Shown: in pieces, positions 1-5,311 of the stretch | Numbering within the stretch: position 1 is the stretch's first letter | Layout: each line of letters begins with the position of its first letter | DNA from: Candidatus Kapaibacterium sp. | Lineage (GTDB): Bacteria; Bacteroidota; Ignavibacteria; Kapaibacteriales; UBA2268 | Reading direction: 5' to 3' | Assembly (NCBI GenBank): GCA_030835065.1 | Contig: JAUQWR010000449.1 | Location: forward strand, 1-5,311 | Length of the DNA stretch: 5,311 bases | The notes under the pieces: generated by a model | Seen by the model: the letters and a program-made list of their open reading frames with translations, nothing else | Databases searched by the model: none | Told to the model about the DNA's origin: nothing | Program-made: the position numbers and the translations under genes

Positions 1-118
1 CTTTTGATTCTTTTTTATCAATTTTGCCATCGGCATATGCAATTTTTTTGAACATAGCTGCAAAAGCAATTTGAAGCATTTTCCATTCTTCTGGTAATAG
101 TAAATCTTTGTAACCCAT
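1..118 (-). CDS. N-terminal fragment of a TerB-like protein (continues beyond the window)
   Basis: Only the first 39 codons are in the window; the reading frame is open to base 1, so the rest lies outside. The ATG (118-116) follows a good Shine-Dalgarno (GGAG on the minus strand, 127-124) at 5 bases. The peptide begins MGYKDLLLPEEW and continues as an amphipathic helix rich in Ala, Phe and Met, then reaches AYADGKIDKKE at residues 27-37. An A-x-A-D-G-x-I-D-x-x-E segment after a first helix is the hallmark of the TerB / tellurite-resistance-TerB-like helical fold, in which the acidic residues (here Asp30, Asp34, Glu37) lie near a putative metal site. Members of this fold are small helical proteins or domains of larger ones, and most have no known biochemical role. 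There is no signal peptide, so it is probably cytoplasmic. With so short a fragment the family call is tentative, and other DGxID loop proteins cannot be excluded. Confidence 0.6.
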   Translation of the reverse strand, partial: MGYKDLLLPEEWKMLQIAFAAMFKKIAYADGKIDKKESK

Positions 119-239
119 AATTTCTCCACTAATAAATGTTACTTGTTTCACATTCTATTTATTAATTCAATCAATAAATTTTTCTTTATAATTCTTGTAT
201 AACGTATTTTATGAAATAACATTGAGTAAATTCGATTTA

Positions 240-260
240 AATTTTATATTAAATAAAATT
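240..260. repeat. A/T-only inverted repeat in the spacer
   Basis: AATTTTAT (240-247) and ATAAAATT (253-260) form a perfect 8-bp stem around a 5-base loop. It is made only of A-T pairs in a spacer that is about 86% A+T, so it may well be compositional. No function can be assigned. Confidence 0.3.
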
Positions 261-368
261 AGAGTTTTTCAATTTAAAATATTTAGGAAAAAATTCTTAA
301 AAATAAATTTACTTACTTAACACTATTCTTTATTCAAAAATTTTCTATAAAATTTAACAATCATTAAG

Positions 369-393
369 TAATTTATTAAAAAATAATAAATTA
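369..393 (-). terminator. Possible A/T-only hairpin just after the KilA-N stop codon
   Basis: TAATTTATTA (369-378) and TAATAAATTA (384-393) pair perfectly over 10 bp with a loop of five A's on the plus strand (five U's in the minus-strand RNA). The hairpin starts 5 bases beyond the KilA-N stop codon (401-399). Its position fits a transcription end, but the stem has no G-C pair and no U-run follows it on the minus strand, so it is a poor canonical terminator. It could equally be a 3'-end stabilising structure or a composition effect. Confidence 0.3.
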
Positions 394-398
394 ATAGA

Positions 399-1205
399 TT
401 ATTTCAATATCTTTCTGTTTTTAGATTCTTGTAATATTTTCATTTGGTGAATAGCAATTTGATTTAATTTTAGAAGTCTTTCATTTTGAGGTAAATTTTC
501 ATTAATTAACATTGCATTAATATTTTCCATATTTGATAAGCATATCAACTCATCAATTGATGCATAATCACGTATATTTCCTTTTAAATCAGGATTTGCA
601 TTTCTCCACTGCTTTGCAGTAAGCCCAAACAAAGCAACATTTAAAACATCAGCTTCGCTTGAATATACAATCGATCTTTGAGCGTGTGTAAGTTCTGCTG
701 GAATAAGATTCAGTTTAATAGCATCAGTATGAATGTGATAGTTAAGTTTTGCTAATTCTCGTTTAGCAGTCCACCCCATAAGTTTTTGTTCATTATCTTT
801 AAGTCGCTGATATTCCTTGATAATATATAATTCAAACTCAACAGAAATCCAGCTAGCAAATTTAAATGCAATATCCCTATGAGCAAATGTACCTCCATTA
901 CGACCTGATTTTACAACAAAACCAATTGCATTAGTTGAGTTAATCCATTTCAATGGAGACATTGTAAACGAGTTTAATCCAGCGTCTTTCCTAAACCCCT
1001 CGAATTCGAGTAGTTTAAAATTTGGATTGTAGAGTGTTTCCCAAATCCCTAAATACTCAATAGTATTTCTATTCCTAATCCAATTTCCAATAACAGCACT
1101 CGTATCATCAGTTTTGTATTTTGCGATATCAGTGAGTGAGATAAATTCTTCATCATTAACAGAAATGATAAGAACATTTGTGTTTTTAACAGTTATAGTC
1201 TTCAT
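399..1205 (-). CDS. KilA-N domain protein
   Basis: A 268-residue protein. The KilA-N domain spans about residues 18-135: an N-terminal strand region, the helical FISLTDIAKY segment (21-30), GNWIRNRNTIEYLG (40-53), the MSPLKWI stretch (82-88), the conserved GRNGGTFAHRDIAFKFASWI block (101-120) and FELYIIKEYQRLK (124-136). A conserved helical tail follows (about 143-255), with GWTAKRELAKLNY and LFGLTAKQW, seen in the chromosomal members of this family. KilA-N domains are found in phage, large DNA-virus and bacterial proteins and are thought to bind nucleic acid; the name comes from the phage P1 kilA gene. No function is established for this stand-alone type. The ATG follows AGAGGAGA (1224-1217 on the minus strand), which supports the start although the spacing of about 11 bases is long. 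There is no signal peptide or membrane segment. The gene appears intact and monocistronic: DUF3108 upstream has its own terminator, and a long spacer follows downstream. The AT-rich flanks and phage-type family suggest horizontal acquisition, but that is inference. Confidence 0.93.
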   Translation of the reverse strand: MKTITVKNTNVLIISVNDEEFISLTDIAKYKTDDTSAVIGNWIRNRNTIEYLGIWETLYNPNFKLLEFEGFRKDAGLNSFTMSPLKWINSTNAIGFVVKSGRNGGTFAHRDIAFKFASWISVEFELYIIKEYQRLKDNEQKLMGWTAKRELAKLNYHIHTDAIKLNLIPAELTHAQRSIVYSSEADVLNVALFGLTAKQWRNANPDLKGNIRDYASIDELICLSNMENINAMLINENLPQNERLLKLNQIAIHQMKILQESKNRKILK

Positions 1206-1216
1206 TATCTTTATCT

Positions 1217-1224
1217 TCTCCTCT
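1217..1224 (-). promoter_or_regulatory. Ribosome binding site of the KilA-N gene
   Basis: The minus strand reads AGAGGAGA about 11 bases before the ATG at 1205-1203. It is the only purine-rich tract complementary to the 16S 3' end near this start, and it supports the first Met as the start. Confidence 0.65.
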
Positions 1225-1245
1225 TAATATCTCTGATCTCAATTA

Positions 1246-1330
1246 ATTAGATTGATTAGATAAAATATATATGATGTAAATAATCAAGCTGTATTTCTAT
1301 TAAACTCATAAATTATCAAAGAATTAGATA
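1246..1330. repeat. Three short ATTAGAT copies upstream of the KilA-N gene
   Basis: ATTAGAT occurs at 1246-1252, 1255-1261 and 1323-1329. The first two are adjacent with a 2-base gap, and the third sits inside the palindrome GAATTA-GA-TAATTC (1321-1334). All lie between the KilA-N start and the DUF3108 terminator, where the KilA-N promoter must be. They could be operator half-sites, but the motif is short and A/T-rich, so chance is a serious alternative. Confidence 0.25.
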
Positions 1331-1342
1331 ATTCTAAATTCA

Positions 1343-1376
1343 ATAAAAATGGCAAAGCAATTTACTCACTTTGCCA
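1343..1376 (-). terminator. Intrinsic terminator of the DUF3108 gene
   Basis: Read on the minus strand, TGGCAAAG (1376-1369) pairs with CTTTGCCA (1357-1350) in an 8-bp stem with an 11-base loop, followed directly by five U's and then AUU. It begins 30 bases past the DUF3108 stop codon. The stem with G-C pairs and the U-run on one side only mark it as a factor-independent terminator for leftward transcription, so the KilA-N gene downstream needs its own promoter. Confidence 0.85.
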
Positions 1377-1406
1377 AATAAATAAAAATAAAATTTATTA
1401 TTTTTT

Positions 1407-2198
1407 TTAAGCAGCTTTTGGTGGAGCCCAGTTAGCTCTTTTATACTTAACCAACTCTATTAGTACACTACCAACATAAACATTCATTTTAGCTTTAATC
1501 GGAACTCGTGCTTCGTCATCCGAAAACCATCCTTCGAACTTGCCCGAAAGCCCGTAAATCCCTTCCCATTCAGCTTTCCCATCAAAATATATTGTTTTAA
1601 CAGCATAAGGTATTGCTTTTATCTGGCAGGACTCGCGCTTTCCACCAAAATTAATATAAGTATAGCCGATTTCCTTATCAATAATTGTTGGAATTTTTAC
1701 AGATTTTTTAATGTCAGTAAATTGTCTGGCTAAGAAAAATAATGAGCATCCATCATTAACTTTTTGCTTACCTGTGCCGATAGTTTCTTTGGAAAACAAC
1801 TGTTTATCTATCCATTTTTCGTTAGTTATTGTATTGGCATTATAATCAAAAATCAGTTTTTGAAATTGCCATTTATTGTCTTCAATTTTTATATTACTTT
1901 CGAAATATTCTGAAAATGAAACGCCTGTTTCGAACCAGCTTGTAAAAACAGCATGCAAATCTACAAAAGGAATACCTGAATATGAATCCATATATACTTT
2001 TGCTTTATAAACTGGCTTGCCTTTAAGAGTTTCACTAGCTATTGATATTACTTTAATTTTACCGAGTTTTACACCATAAAATGAAACTTCATACTCAAGT
2101 TCTTCGCCAGGCTGGAACATTTTGCTTTGAGCAAATGCATCGTAAGAGAATAATGATGTTAGACACAAAATGAGAACTAACAAAAATTTTGATTTCAT
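1407..2198 (-). CDS. Exported DUF3108 domain protein
   Basis: A 263-residue protein. Residues 1-23 are a Sec signal peptide (MKSK, then a hydrophobic core LLVLILCLTSLF, then cleavage probably after DAFA before Gln24). There is no lipobox, since no Cys follows the signal at the cleavage site, so the mature protein is probably soluble in the periplasm or loosely attached. The mature part matches DUF3108 along its length: a start with PGEELEYEVSFYGVKLGKIK (30-49), a central DGCSLFFLAR (149-158), and the highly characteristic C-terminal GWFSDDEARVPIKAKMNVYV (223-242) ending in GSVLIELVKY. The family is predicted to be mainly beta-stranded and is common in Bacteroidetes, Chlorobi and Proteobacteria; its molecular function is unknown. 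The start is preceded by only a weak GGAT (2208-2205) at 6 bases. The gene lies 163 bases from the peptidase gene, with a terminator between them, and ends at its own terminator, so it is probably transcribed alone. The ending APPKAA is a short low-complexity tail. Confidence 0.92.
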   Translation of the reverse strand: MKSKFLLVLILCLTSLFSYDAFAQSKMFQPGEELEYEVSFYGVKLGKIKVISIASETLKGKPVYKAKVYMDSYSGIPFVDLHAVFTSWFETGVSFSEYFESNIKIEDNKWQFQKLIFDYNANTITNEKWIDKQLFSKETIGTGKQKVNDGCSLFFLARQFTDIKKSVKIPTIIDKEIGYTYINFGGKRESCQIKAIPYAVKTIYFDGKAEWEGIYGLSGKFEGWFSDDEARVPIKAKMNVYVGSVLIELVKYKRANWAPPKAA

Positions 2199-2238
2199 TA
2201 ATCAATCCAAATATGTTGATACAATAATAACAATAGAC

Positions 2239-2261
2239 GAAACAAATCTGAAAATTGTTTC
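2239..2261. repeat. Inverted repeat upstream of the DUF3108 gene
   Basis: GAAACAA (2239-2245) and TTGTTTC (2255-2261) form a perfect 7-bp inverted repeat with a 9-base spacer, 41 bases upstream of the DUF3108 ATG and downstream of the peptidase terminator. This is the right place for an operator or a 5'-UTR hairpin. No U-run follows on either strand that would make it a terminator. No regulator can be named from the sequence. Confidence 0.4.
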
Positions 2262-2295
2262 ATAATAATATTTTTACATTCAAATATTATAATAT

Positions 2296-2337
2296 AAAAA
2301 CAAAAGCCTTTCGAATTAAAAATTATCGAAAGGCTTT
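2296..2337 (-). terminator. Strong intrinsic terminator after the metallopeptidase gene
   Basis: AAAGCCTTTCGA (2303-2314) and TCGAAAGGCTTT (2326-2337) are a perfect 12-bp stem with an 11-base loop. On the minus strand the stem is followed by U-G-UUUUU (2302-2296). It starts 24 bases past the peptidase stop codon. On the plus strand the hairpin is followed by GATTCAAAC, so it acts on leftward transcription only. It marks the end of the purE-peptidase unit and isolates the DUF3108 gene. Confidence 0.92.
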
Positions 2338-2361
2338 GATTCAAACAAATAAAACTAAATA

Positions 2362-4410
2362 TTATTTAATATTATTAATAGCCTCTATTGTGGCATCAAC
2401 CATTGGTTTTGCAGTAATACCTGAACCTACAGCACCTTGCATCCATAATTCAGGAGTCAATCTACCTTGTTTCAGCATTCTTTGCATTTCTTGAGCTAAA
2501 TTTTTATCTTTTACAAATTGTTGAATTTGGAATTCAATCAAATGACCAACAGGATAAGCTGATAAATACAAAGGATTATCAATCATATGTGAATAAATAC
2601 CTAAAATTGGTGAGTCTTTGACACCAATAACTGGAGCAAAAAATTCATTCCATACTTCTGTTGCAATTTTATTGACTGCAGCATTCAGTTCTGCTTCAGT
2701 ACAATTTGGATTGGCATACATCCAATTCCATACTCTCATATCTACAATAGAAACACCCATAATTTCGAAAGTAGCCCAATAATTATCTAATGCATCAAGG
2801 TATTCTTTGTTTTTGTCTTCATTCTTCATGCCAAGTAACATTAGGTCGCGAGATTGGAATGAAAATGCCCAAGCTTCAGTAAATGCAGTATTTGGCACTC
2901 CGCGCATCATATAATTATCAATATCATAAAGAGTTAGTGTCTGTTCGACGTTATGTCCTAATTCATGAACAGCAATATTATATCCTTTGTAGTCCATACC
3001 ATCTTTTCCGATTCTCGTGCGCAAATGAGCTTTTTCAGTTCTCATTTCTGCACCCCATGCATGTCCGGCACCTCTACTAGGATCAACATCGATTCGAGAA
3101 GCAATTTGCATTGCTTTGCTTGGTTCAAATCCTAATTTTTCTAAAATTACAGGAATATCTTTTGCAAAAGCTGCTGGATTGGGATATTTAGCTTTTGTTT
3201 TTCCATTCAATTCATCTTGAGAAATTGTGCTTCTGGATTTAAATCCATCATACCAAATATCAAATGGTTTCAAATCGCGTCCTAATCTCTTTTTAATCAA
3301 TTTTGCTACATCTTTTGCAACAGGAGCAGTCAATAATTCTTTAAATATTCTTTCTACTTCTGCTTGAGGAATTTCCATATCTCCATCAAATTTTGCATTA
3401 ATATATGTAGGATAATTTGGACTATACTGATCGACTAGCTTTCTTGCTTTAAAATTATTTAGAAGATGTTTGTATCTTGTATTTGGTTCGGGTTTAGCTT
3501 CAAGCTCTCTACCTTCAGCAAAGACTTGGTTTGTAATAGGATTCCAAGTACATTTGTCGGAATTGATTACAATTTCTGGAATAGTTTGGGTTATAATTCT
3601 AAGCATTACTTGATATATAAGTTCTTGTTTTTCAAGATTCTTTTTATCACCATATAAAGATTTGATTTCATCACGAAGATTCCAATGAGTGATAAGTTTC
3701 ATATCTTTAGGAAACATTGTATTTCCTTTTATATCTACTAAATATCCCATATAGATATTATAGTTGGATATATAATTATCAGAAGCAGCAATTGCAGTAG
3801 AACTTTCTTGACGTATTTCAGTAGGTATATTTTCGGCAAACATATCACCAACTCGAGCAAATGCCCATTCAAGTCTTGACCAATTCTTACCCAAGGTATT
3901 TTTTTCGTTCAATGAATAGAATGGGAAGTTTAGGTTGATTACATGAGCTAATTTATTATCAAAGAAATTTGAAGTCAGATTGTCGTATGGCTCATACCCA
4001 CTAATCAAAACATCAAACTTGGTTGGTGGAGCAATATCCAAATGCACAGGTCTTTTTAGATCAAGACTTATTTTATTAAAATGCCCAAAAATAGTTTCCA
4101 TATGATTGGATATACTGTTGAAGAGAGCATTTAAGTCTTCATCATTTGTAGCAAAGTATTCATAGCAAAATGATTTAAAATCATCAATTGAGCCATGTTT
4201 TTCGTTCCAATATTCAGCAACTTGCTTTACACCTCTTTCAATTCTTATCTGATGTTTTGCTTCGCTTACTTTCTTTTTCAGGTTGCTAATAACCTCTTTA
4301 CGGACATCATTATTGATAGTACTCATTGATTTCCTTTCTGCAGGAGTTAAAGCGAAAGATTGAAAGCTGATTCCAATCATAGCTAAAATAATAATAAACA
4401 AATTTTTCAT
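2362..4410 (-). CDS. Exported gluzincin-type zinc metallopeptidase, M3-like
   Basis: A 682-residue protein. Residues 1-20 form a signal peptide (MKNLFIIILAMIGISFQSFA, cleavage probably after Ala20) with no lipobox, so the enzyme is predicted to be exported. The catalytic centre is HELGH at 482-486: His482 and His486 as zinc ligands, Glu483 as the catalytic base. Glu512 in FTEAWAF, 25 residues after the second His, is the likely third ligand, which is gluzincin spacing close to that of oligopeptidase family M3. By hand alignment the C-terminal YSHMIDNPLYLSAYPVGHL (606-624) resembles the His/Tyr substrate-binding stretch of M3 enzymes (His608, Tyr615, Tyr619), and the tail LTPELWMQGAVGSG matches the ending of that fold. 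The long helical N-terminal half (about 25-440) has no motif I recognise. It probably cleaves peptides in the periplasm, but substrate and family are inferred. The ATG follows GGGG (4421-4418) at 7 bases and is only 14 bases after purE, so the two are probably co-transcribed. Confidence 0.85.
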   Translation of the reverse strand: MKNLFIIILAMIGISFQSFALTPAERKSMSTINNDVRKEVISNLKKKVSEAKHQIRIERGVKQVAEYWNEKHGSIDDFKSFCYEYFATNDEDLNALFNSISNHMETIFGHFNKISLDLKRPVHLDIAPPTKFDVLISGYEPYDNLTSNFFDNKLAHVINLNFPFYSLNEKNTLGKNWSRLEWAFARVGDMFAENIPTEIRQESSTAIAASDNYISNYNIYMGYLVDIKGNTMFPKDMKLITHWNLRDEIKSLYGDKKNLEKQELIYQVMLRIITQTIPEIVINSDKCTWNPITNQVFAEGRELEAKPEPNTRYKHLLNNFKARKLVDQYSPNYPTYINAKFDGDMEIPQAEVERIFKELLTAPVAKDVAKLIKKRLGRDLKPFDIWYDGFKSRSTISQDELNGKTKAKYPNPAAFAKDIPVILEKLGFEPSKAMQIASRIDVDPSRGAGHAWGAEMRTEKAHLRTRIGKDGMDYKGYNIAVHELGHNVEQTLTLYDIDNYMMRGVPNTAFTEAWAFSFQSRDLMLLGMKNEDKNKEYLDALDNYWATFEIMGVSIVDMRVWNWMYANPNCTEAELNAAVNKIATEVWNEFFAPVIGVKDSPILGIYSHMIDNPLYLSAYPVGHLIEFQIQQFVKDKNLAQEMQRMLKQGRLTPELWMQGAVGSGITAKPMVDATIEAINNIK

Positions 4411-4424
4411 ATCAAGACCCCGGT

Positions 4425-4922
4425 TTATGAGTTTTTAATTTTGTCATTTTTTGCACGTGATTCTTCTGCCATATCTAATTTATATTGAACCACTTCATCT
4501 CTAAGTTTTGTATCTGCAACAGCTAAAATTTGAACTGCAAGCAAACCTGCATTTTTTGCAGCACCAATAGCAACAGTAGCAACAGGTACTCCAGGAGGCA
4601 TTTGAACGATTGAATATAGTGAATCTATACCATTCAAAGATTTTGATTGCACTGGAACACCAATCACAGGAAGTGGTGTATGCGAGGCTGTCATTCCCGG
4701 AAGATGAGCAGCACCACCTGCACCAGCAATTATCACTTTAATTCCTCTTTCGTGAGCTGTTCGAGCATATTCTGCCATATCATCGGGTGTACGATGAGCA
4801 GATACTATTTTCATCTCGTAAGGTACTCCGAATTCTTCGCATATATCTGCTGCTGCCTGCATAGTCGGCAGATCGGAGTCACTTCCCATTATTATTCCAA
4901 TAATCGGGTTTAATTTCAACAT
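4425..4922 (-). CDS. purE: N5-carboxyaminoimidazole ribonucleotide mutase (class I PurE)
   Basis: A 165-residue protein, normal for bacterial PurE. It converts N5-CAIR, made by PurK from AIR, CO2 and ATP, into CAIR in de novo purine synthesis in the cytoplasm; the class forms octamers. The diagnostic elements are present in order: [10 protein letters not shown] (12-21, phosphate and substrate loop), SAHRTP (41-46) with the catalytic His43, [13 protein letters not shown] (65-77), PVIGVPVQS (85-93), [20 protein letters not shown] (98-117) and the terminal [12 protein letters not shown] loop. That loop is two residues shorter than the E. coli version, as in many other bacteria. The SAHRTP and [12 protein letters not shown] pattern fits class I mutases, not the class II AIR carboxylases. 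No purK is adjacent; the ORF upstream is unrelated and a peptidase gene follows after 14 bases. Met1 is favoured over Met12 because a strong Shine-Dalgarno lies 5 bases before it and Met12 belongs to the conserved core. Confidence 0.97.
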   Translation of the reverse strand: MLKLNPIIGIIMGSDSDLPTMQAAADICEEFGVPYEMKIVSAHRTPDDMAEYARTAHERGIKVIIAGAGGAAHLPGMTASHTPLPVIGVPVQSKSLNGIDSLYSIVQMPPGVPVATVAIGAAKNAGLLAVQILAVADTKLRDEVVQYKLDMAEESRAKNDKIKNS

Positions 4923-4927
4923 AAAAA

Positions 4928-4933
4928 CACCTC
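4928..4933 (-). promoter_or_regulatory. Ribosome binding site of purE
   Basis: The minus strand reads GAGGTG, five bases before the purE ATG (4922-4920). It is a near-ideal Shine-Dalgarno and fixes the start. It is the best such site in the window and shows that this organism uses them. Confidence 0.85.
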
Positions 4934-4936
4934 AAT

Positions 4937-4960
4937 AATTTGTAAATATTTTTACAAATT
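4937..4960. repeat. Perfect AT-rich palindrome in the purE leader
   Basis: AATTTGTAAA (4937-4946) and TTTACAAATT (4951-4960) are perfect 10-bp arms around the 4-base TATT. It ends three bases before the purE Shine-Dalgarno. It could be an operator, a 5'-UTR hairpin that controls ribosome access, or a weak end signal for the upstream gene. No U-run follows it on the minus strand, so a canonical terminator is unlikely. It does not look like a known purine riboswitch, and no conserved purine-box sequence is recognisable. Confidence 0.5.
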
Positions 4961-4990
4961 TAATGAATATACAAATAAGAAAATGATAAA

Positions 4991-5019
4991 ATTATAAACA
5001 AATATTTATTGATTGAATA
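4991..5019 (-). promoter_or_regulatory. Possible purE promoter
   Basis: The minus strand has TATAAT at 4996-4991 with TATTCA, a weak -35 (three of six consensus bases), 17 bases further upstream at 5019-5014. It lies just beyond the stop of the preceding gene and about 70 bases before the purE start, which fits a promoter. In such AT-rich DNA a TATAAT is easily found by chance, and FCB-type housekeeping promoters can have a different consensus. Confidence 0.25.
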
Positions 5020-5022
5020 GGA

Positions 5023-5311
5023 TTATTCTTTGGATTCATCAGTCCATTGGAGTATTTTCCAATCTTCTTTGATTGATTTGCGTGTCAGTTGAAAAGTAGC
5101 TTTACCAAATAAGTTTAATTCATCATTAGGAAGTATTATTTTCAGAACAAACCTTCTAGTGATATCGACGAAAAGACTATCACCATTTTGGTTTAAAATA
5201 TCTGTCCAAGTAAGATCGATTGATTGTGCTGCATTAAACATTCTGGAAGTTGCTATCATTTCGTCTTCTCTTCCCCATGTGAATACTGCACCATTTTTGT
5301 CATAATTTTTG
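5023..5311 (-). CDS. C-terminal part of an NTF2-like protein (start outside the window)
   Basis: The frame is open from the window edge to the stop at 5025-5023, giving 95 residues of the C-terminal part. The in-frame ATG at 5259-5257 is an unlikely start: the 17 codons before it (KNYDKNGAVFTWGREDE) continue the same protein-like pattern, and no Shine-Dalgarno is well placed before it. The visible part has a Trp-Gly-Arg-x-x-Glu turn, a helix with MFNAAQSI, then several beta strands (DSLFVDITRRFVLKIIL, GKATFQLTRK) and a closing DWKILQWTDES. An alternating strand set ending in W-K-I-x-x-W-x-D is typical of the last strands of NTF2-like / SnoaL-like cone folds, often found in FCB-group lipoproteins. 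The N-terminus, and any signal sequence, cannot be seen. The function is unknown. It lies 100 bases upstream of purE in the same direction with no clear terminator between them, so read-through into purE is possible. Confidence 0.75.
   Translation of the reverse strand, partial: KNYDKNGAVFTWGREDEMIATSRMFNAAQSIDLTWTDILNQNGDSLFVDITRRFVLKIILPNDELNLFGKATFQLTRKSIKEDWKILQWTDESKE

Larger units (their letters stand above)
119..398. other. Very AT-rich intergenic spacer
   Basis: This spacer of 280 bases separates the KilA-N gene from the TerB-like gene. By hand count it is only about 14% G+C, clearly lower than the coding DNA on either side. It contains the ribosome binding site of the TerB-like gene at its left end and two A/T-only hairpins (240-260 and 369-393). 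I see no credible ORF, tRNA-like structure or tandem repeat array. It must hold the TerB-like gene's promoter if that gene is not read through from the KilA-N gene, but in such AT-rich DNA I cannot single out a -10/-35 pair. Confidence 0.6.

Noticed and set aside
165..179. ATTCAATCAATAAAT at 165-179 repeated inverted at 5004-5018, as possible element ends
   Set aside because: A 15-base A/T-dominated match between two spacers is expected about by chance in a window of this composition; there is no transposase, target duplication or longer match.
399..1205. KilA-N gene as part of a toxin-antitoxin or anti-phage pair
   Set aside because: No partner gene is adjacent or co-transcribed: a terminator precedes it and a 280-base spacer follows, so the sequence gives no support for a paired system.
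2255..2494. Plus-strand ORF of 79 codons
   Set aside because: It crosses the peptidase terminator and overlaps the peptidase 3' end antisense; it has no Shine-Dalgarno, and the downstream part is a mirror of real coding sequence.
2883..3080. Plus-strand ORF of 65 codons antisense to the peptidase
   Set aside because: It lies wholly inside a well-supported gene and covers the antisense of the catalytic HELGH region; the composition (rich in Tyr, His, Phe) is that of a shadow frame.
3466..3657. Plus-strand ORF of 63 codons antisense to the peptidase
   Set aside because: It lies wholly inside the peptidase gene, and its hydrophobic content is explained by antisense reading of AT-rich codons.
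2362..4410. Assignment of the peptidase to dipeptidyl peptidase III (M49)
   Set aside because: M49 enzymes carry a six-residue HELLGH motif and an EE-x-R-A-E segment; here the motif is the five-residue HELGH and the third ligand lies in FTEAWAF, which fits M3-like gluzincins better.
4647..4913. Plus-strand ORF of 88 codons antisense to purE
   Set aside because: The opposite strand encodes highly conserved PurE motifs; the antisense product is rich in Cys, His and Ser with no family resemblance.

Overview
The window is an AT-rich bacterial chromosomal segment in which every supported gene lies on the minus strand, so the transcriptional order runs from position 5311 down to 1. The contents (a DUF3108 protein with a Sec signal, a stand-alone KilA-N protein, a secreted zinc metallopeptidase, a class I PurE with the short IGAAKNAG loop) and very AT-rich spacers suggest the FCB side of the tree, for example Bacteroidota, Ignavibacteria or Kapabacteria-like lineages. 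Clear Shine-Dalgarno sequences before purE, the KilA-N gene and the TerB-like gene are less typical of classical Bacteroidetes. The placement is an inference from gene content, not a demonstrated taxonomy.

Layout in transcription order: (1) 5311-5023, the C-terminal 95 codons of a protein with an NTF2-like ending, whose start lies outside the window; (2) 4922-4425, purE, preceded by a strong ribosome binding site and a perfect AT-rich palindrome; (3) 4410-2362, a large exported gluzincin-type metallopeptidase starting only 14 bases after purE and ending at a textbook intrinsic terminator (2296-2337), so purE and the peptidase probably form a two-gene operon; (4) 2198-1407, an exported DUF3108 protein with its own intrinsic terminator (1343-1376), so it is probably a single transcription unit; (5) 1205-399, a KilA-N domain protein between AT-rich spacers; (6) a spacer of about 280 bases and about 14% G+C; (7) 118-1, the first 39 codons of a TerB-like protein that continues outside the window.

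The genes do not make up one obvious pathway. PurE is a housekeeping enzyme of de novo purine synthesis. The peptidase and the DUF3108 protein are envelope or periplasmic proteins, and the KilA-N protein belongs to a family typical of phages and variable chromosomal loci. I see no CRISPR array, tRNA, rRNA, insertion sequence, toxin-antitoxin pair or recognisable defence cassette. The least characterised items are the divergent M3-like peptidase coupled to purE and the isolated KilA-N gene. I do not see convincing evidence of a new multi-gene system.
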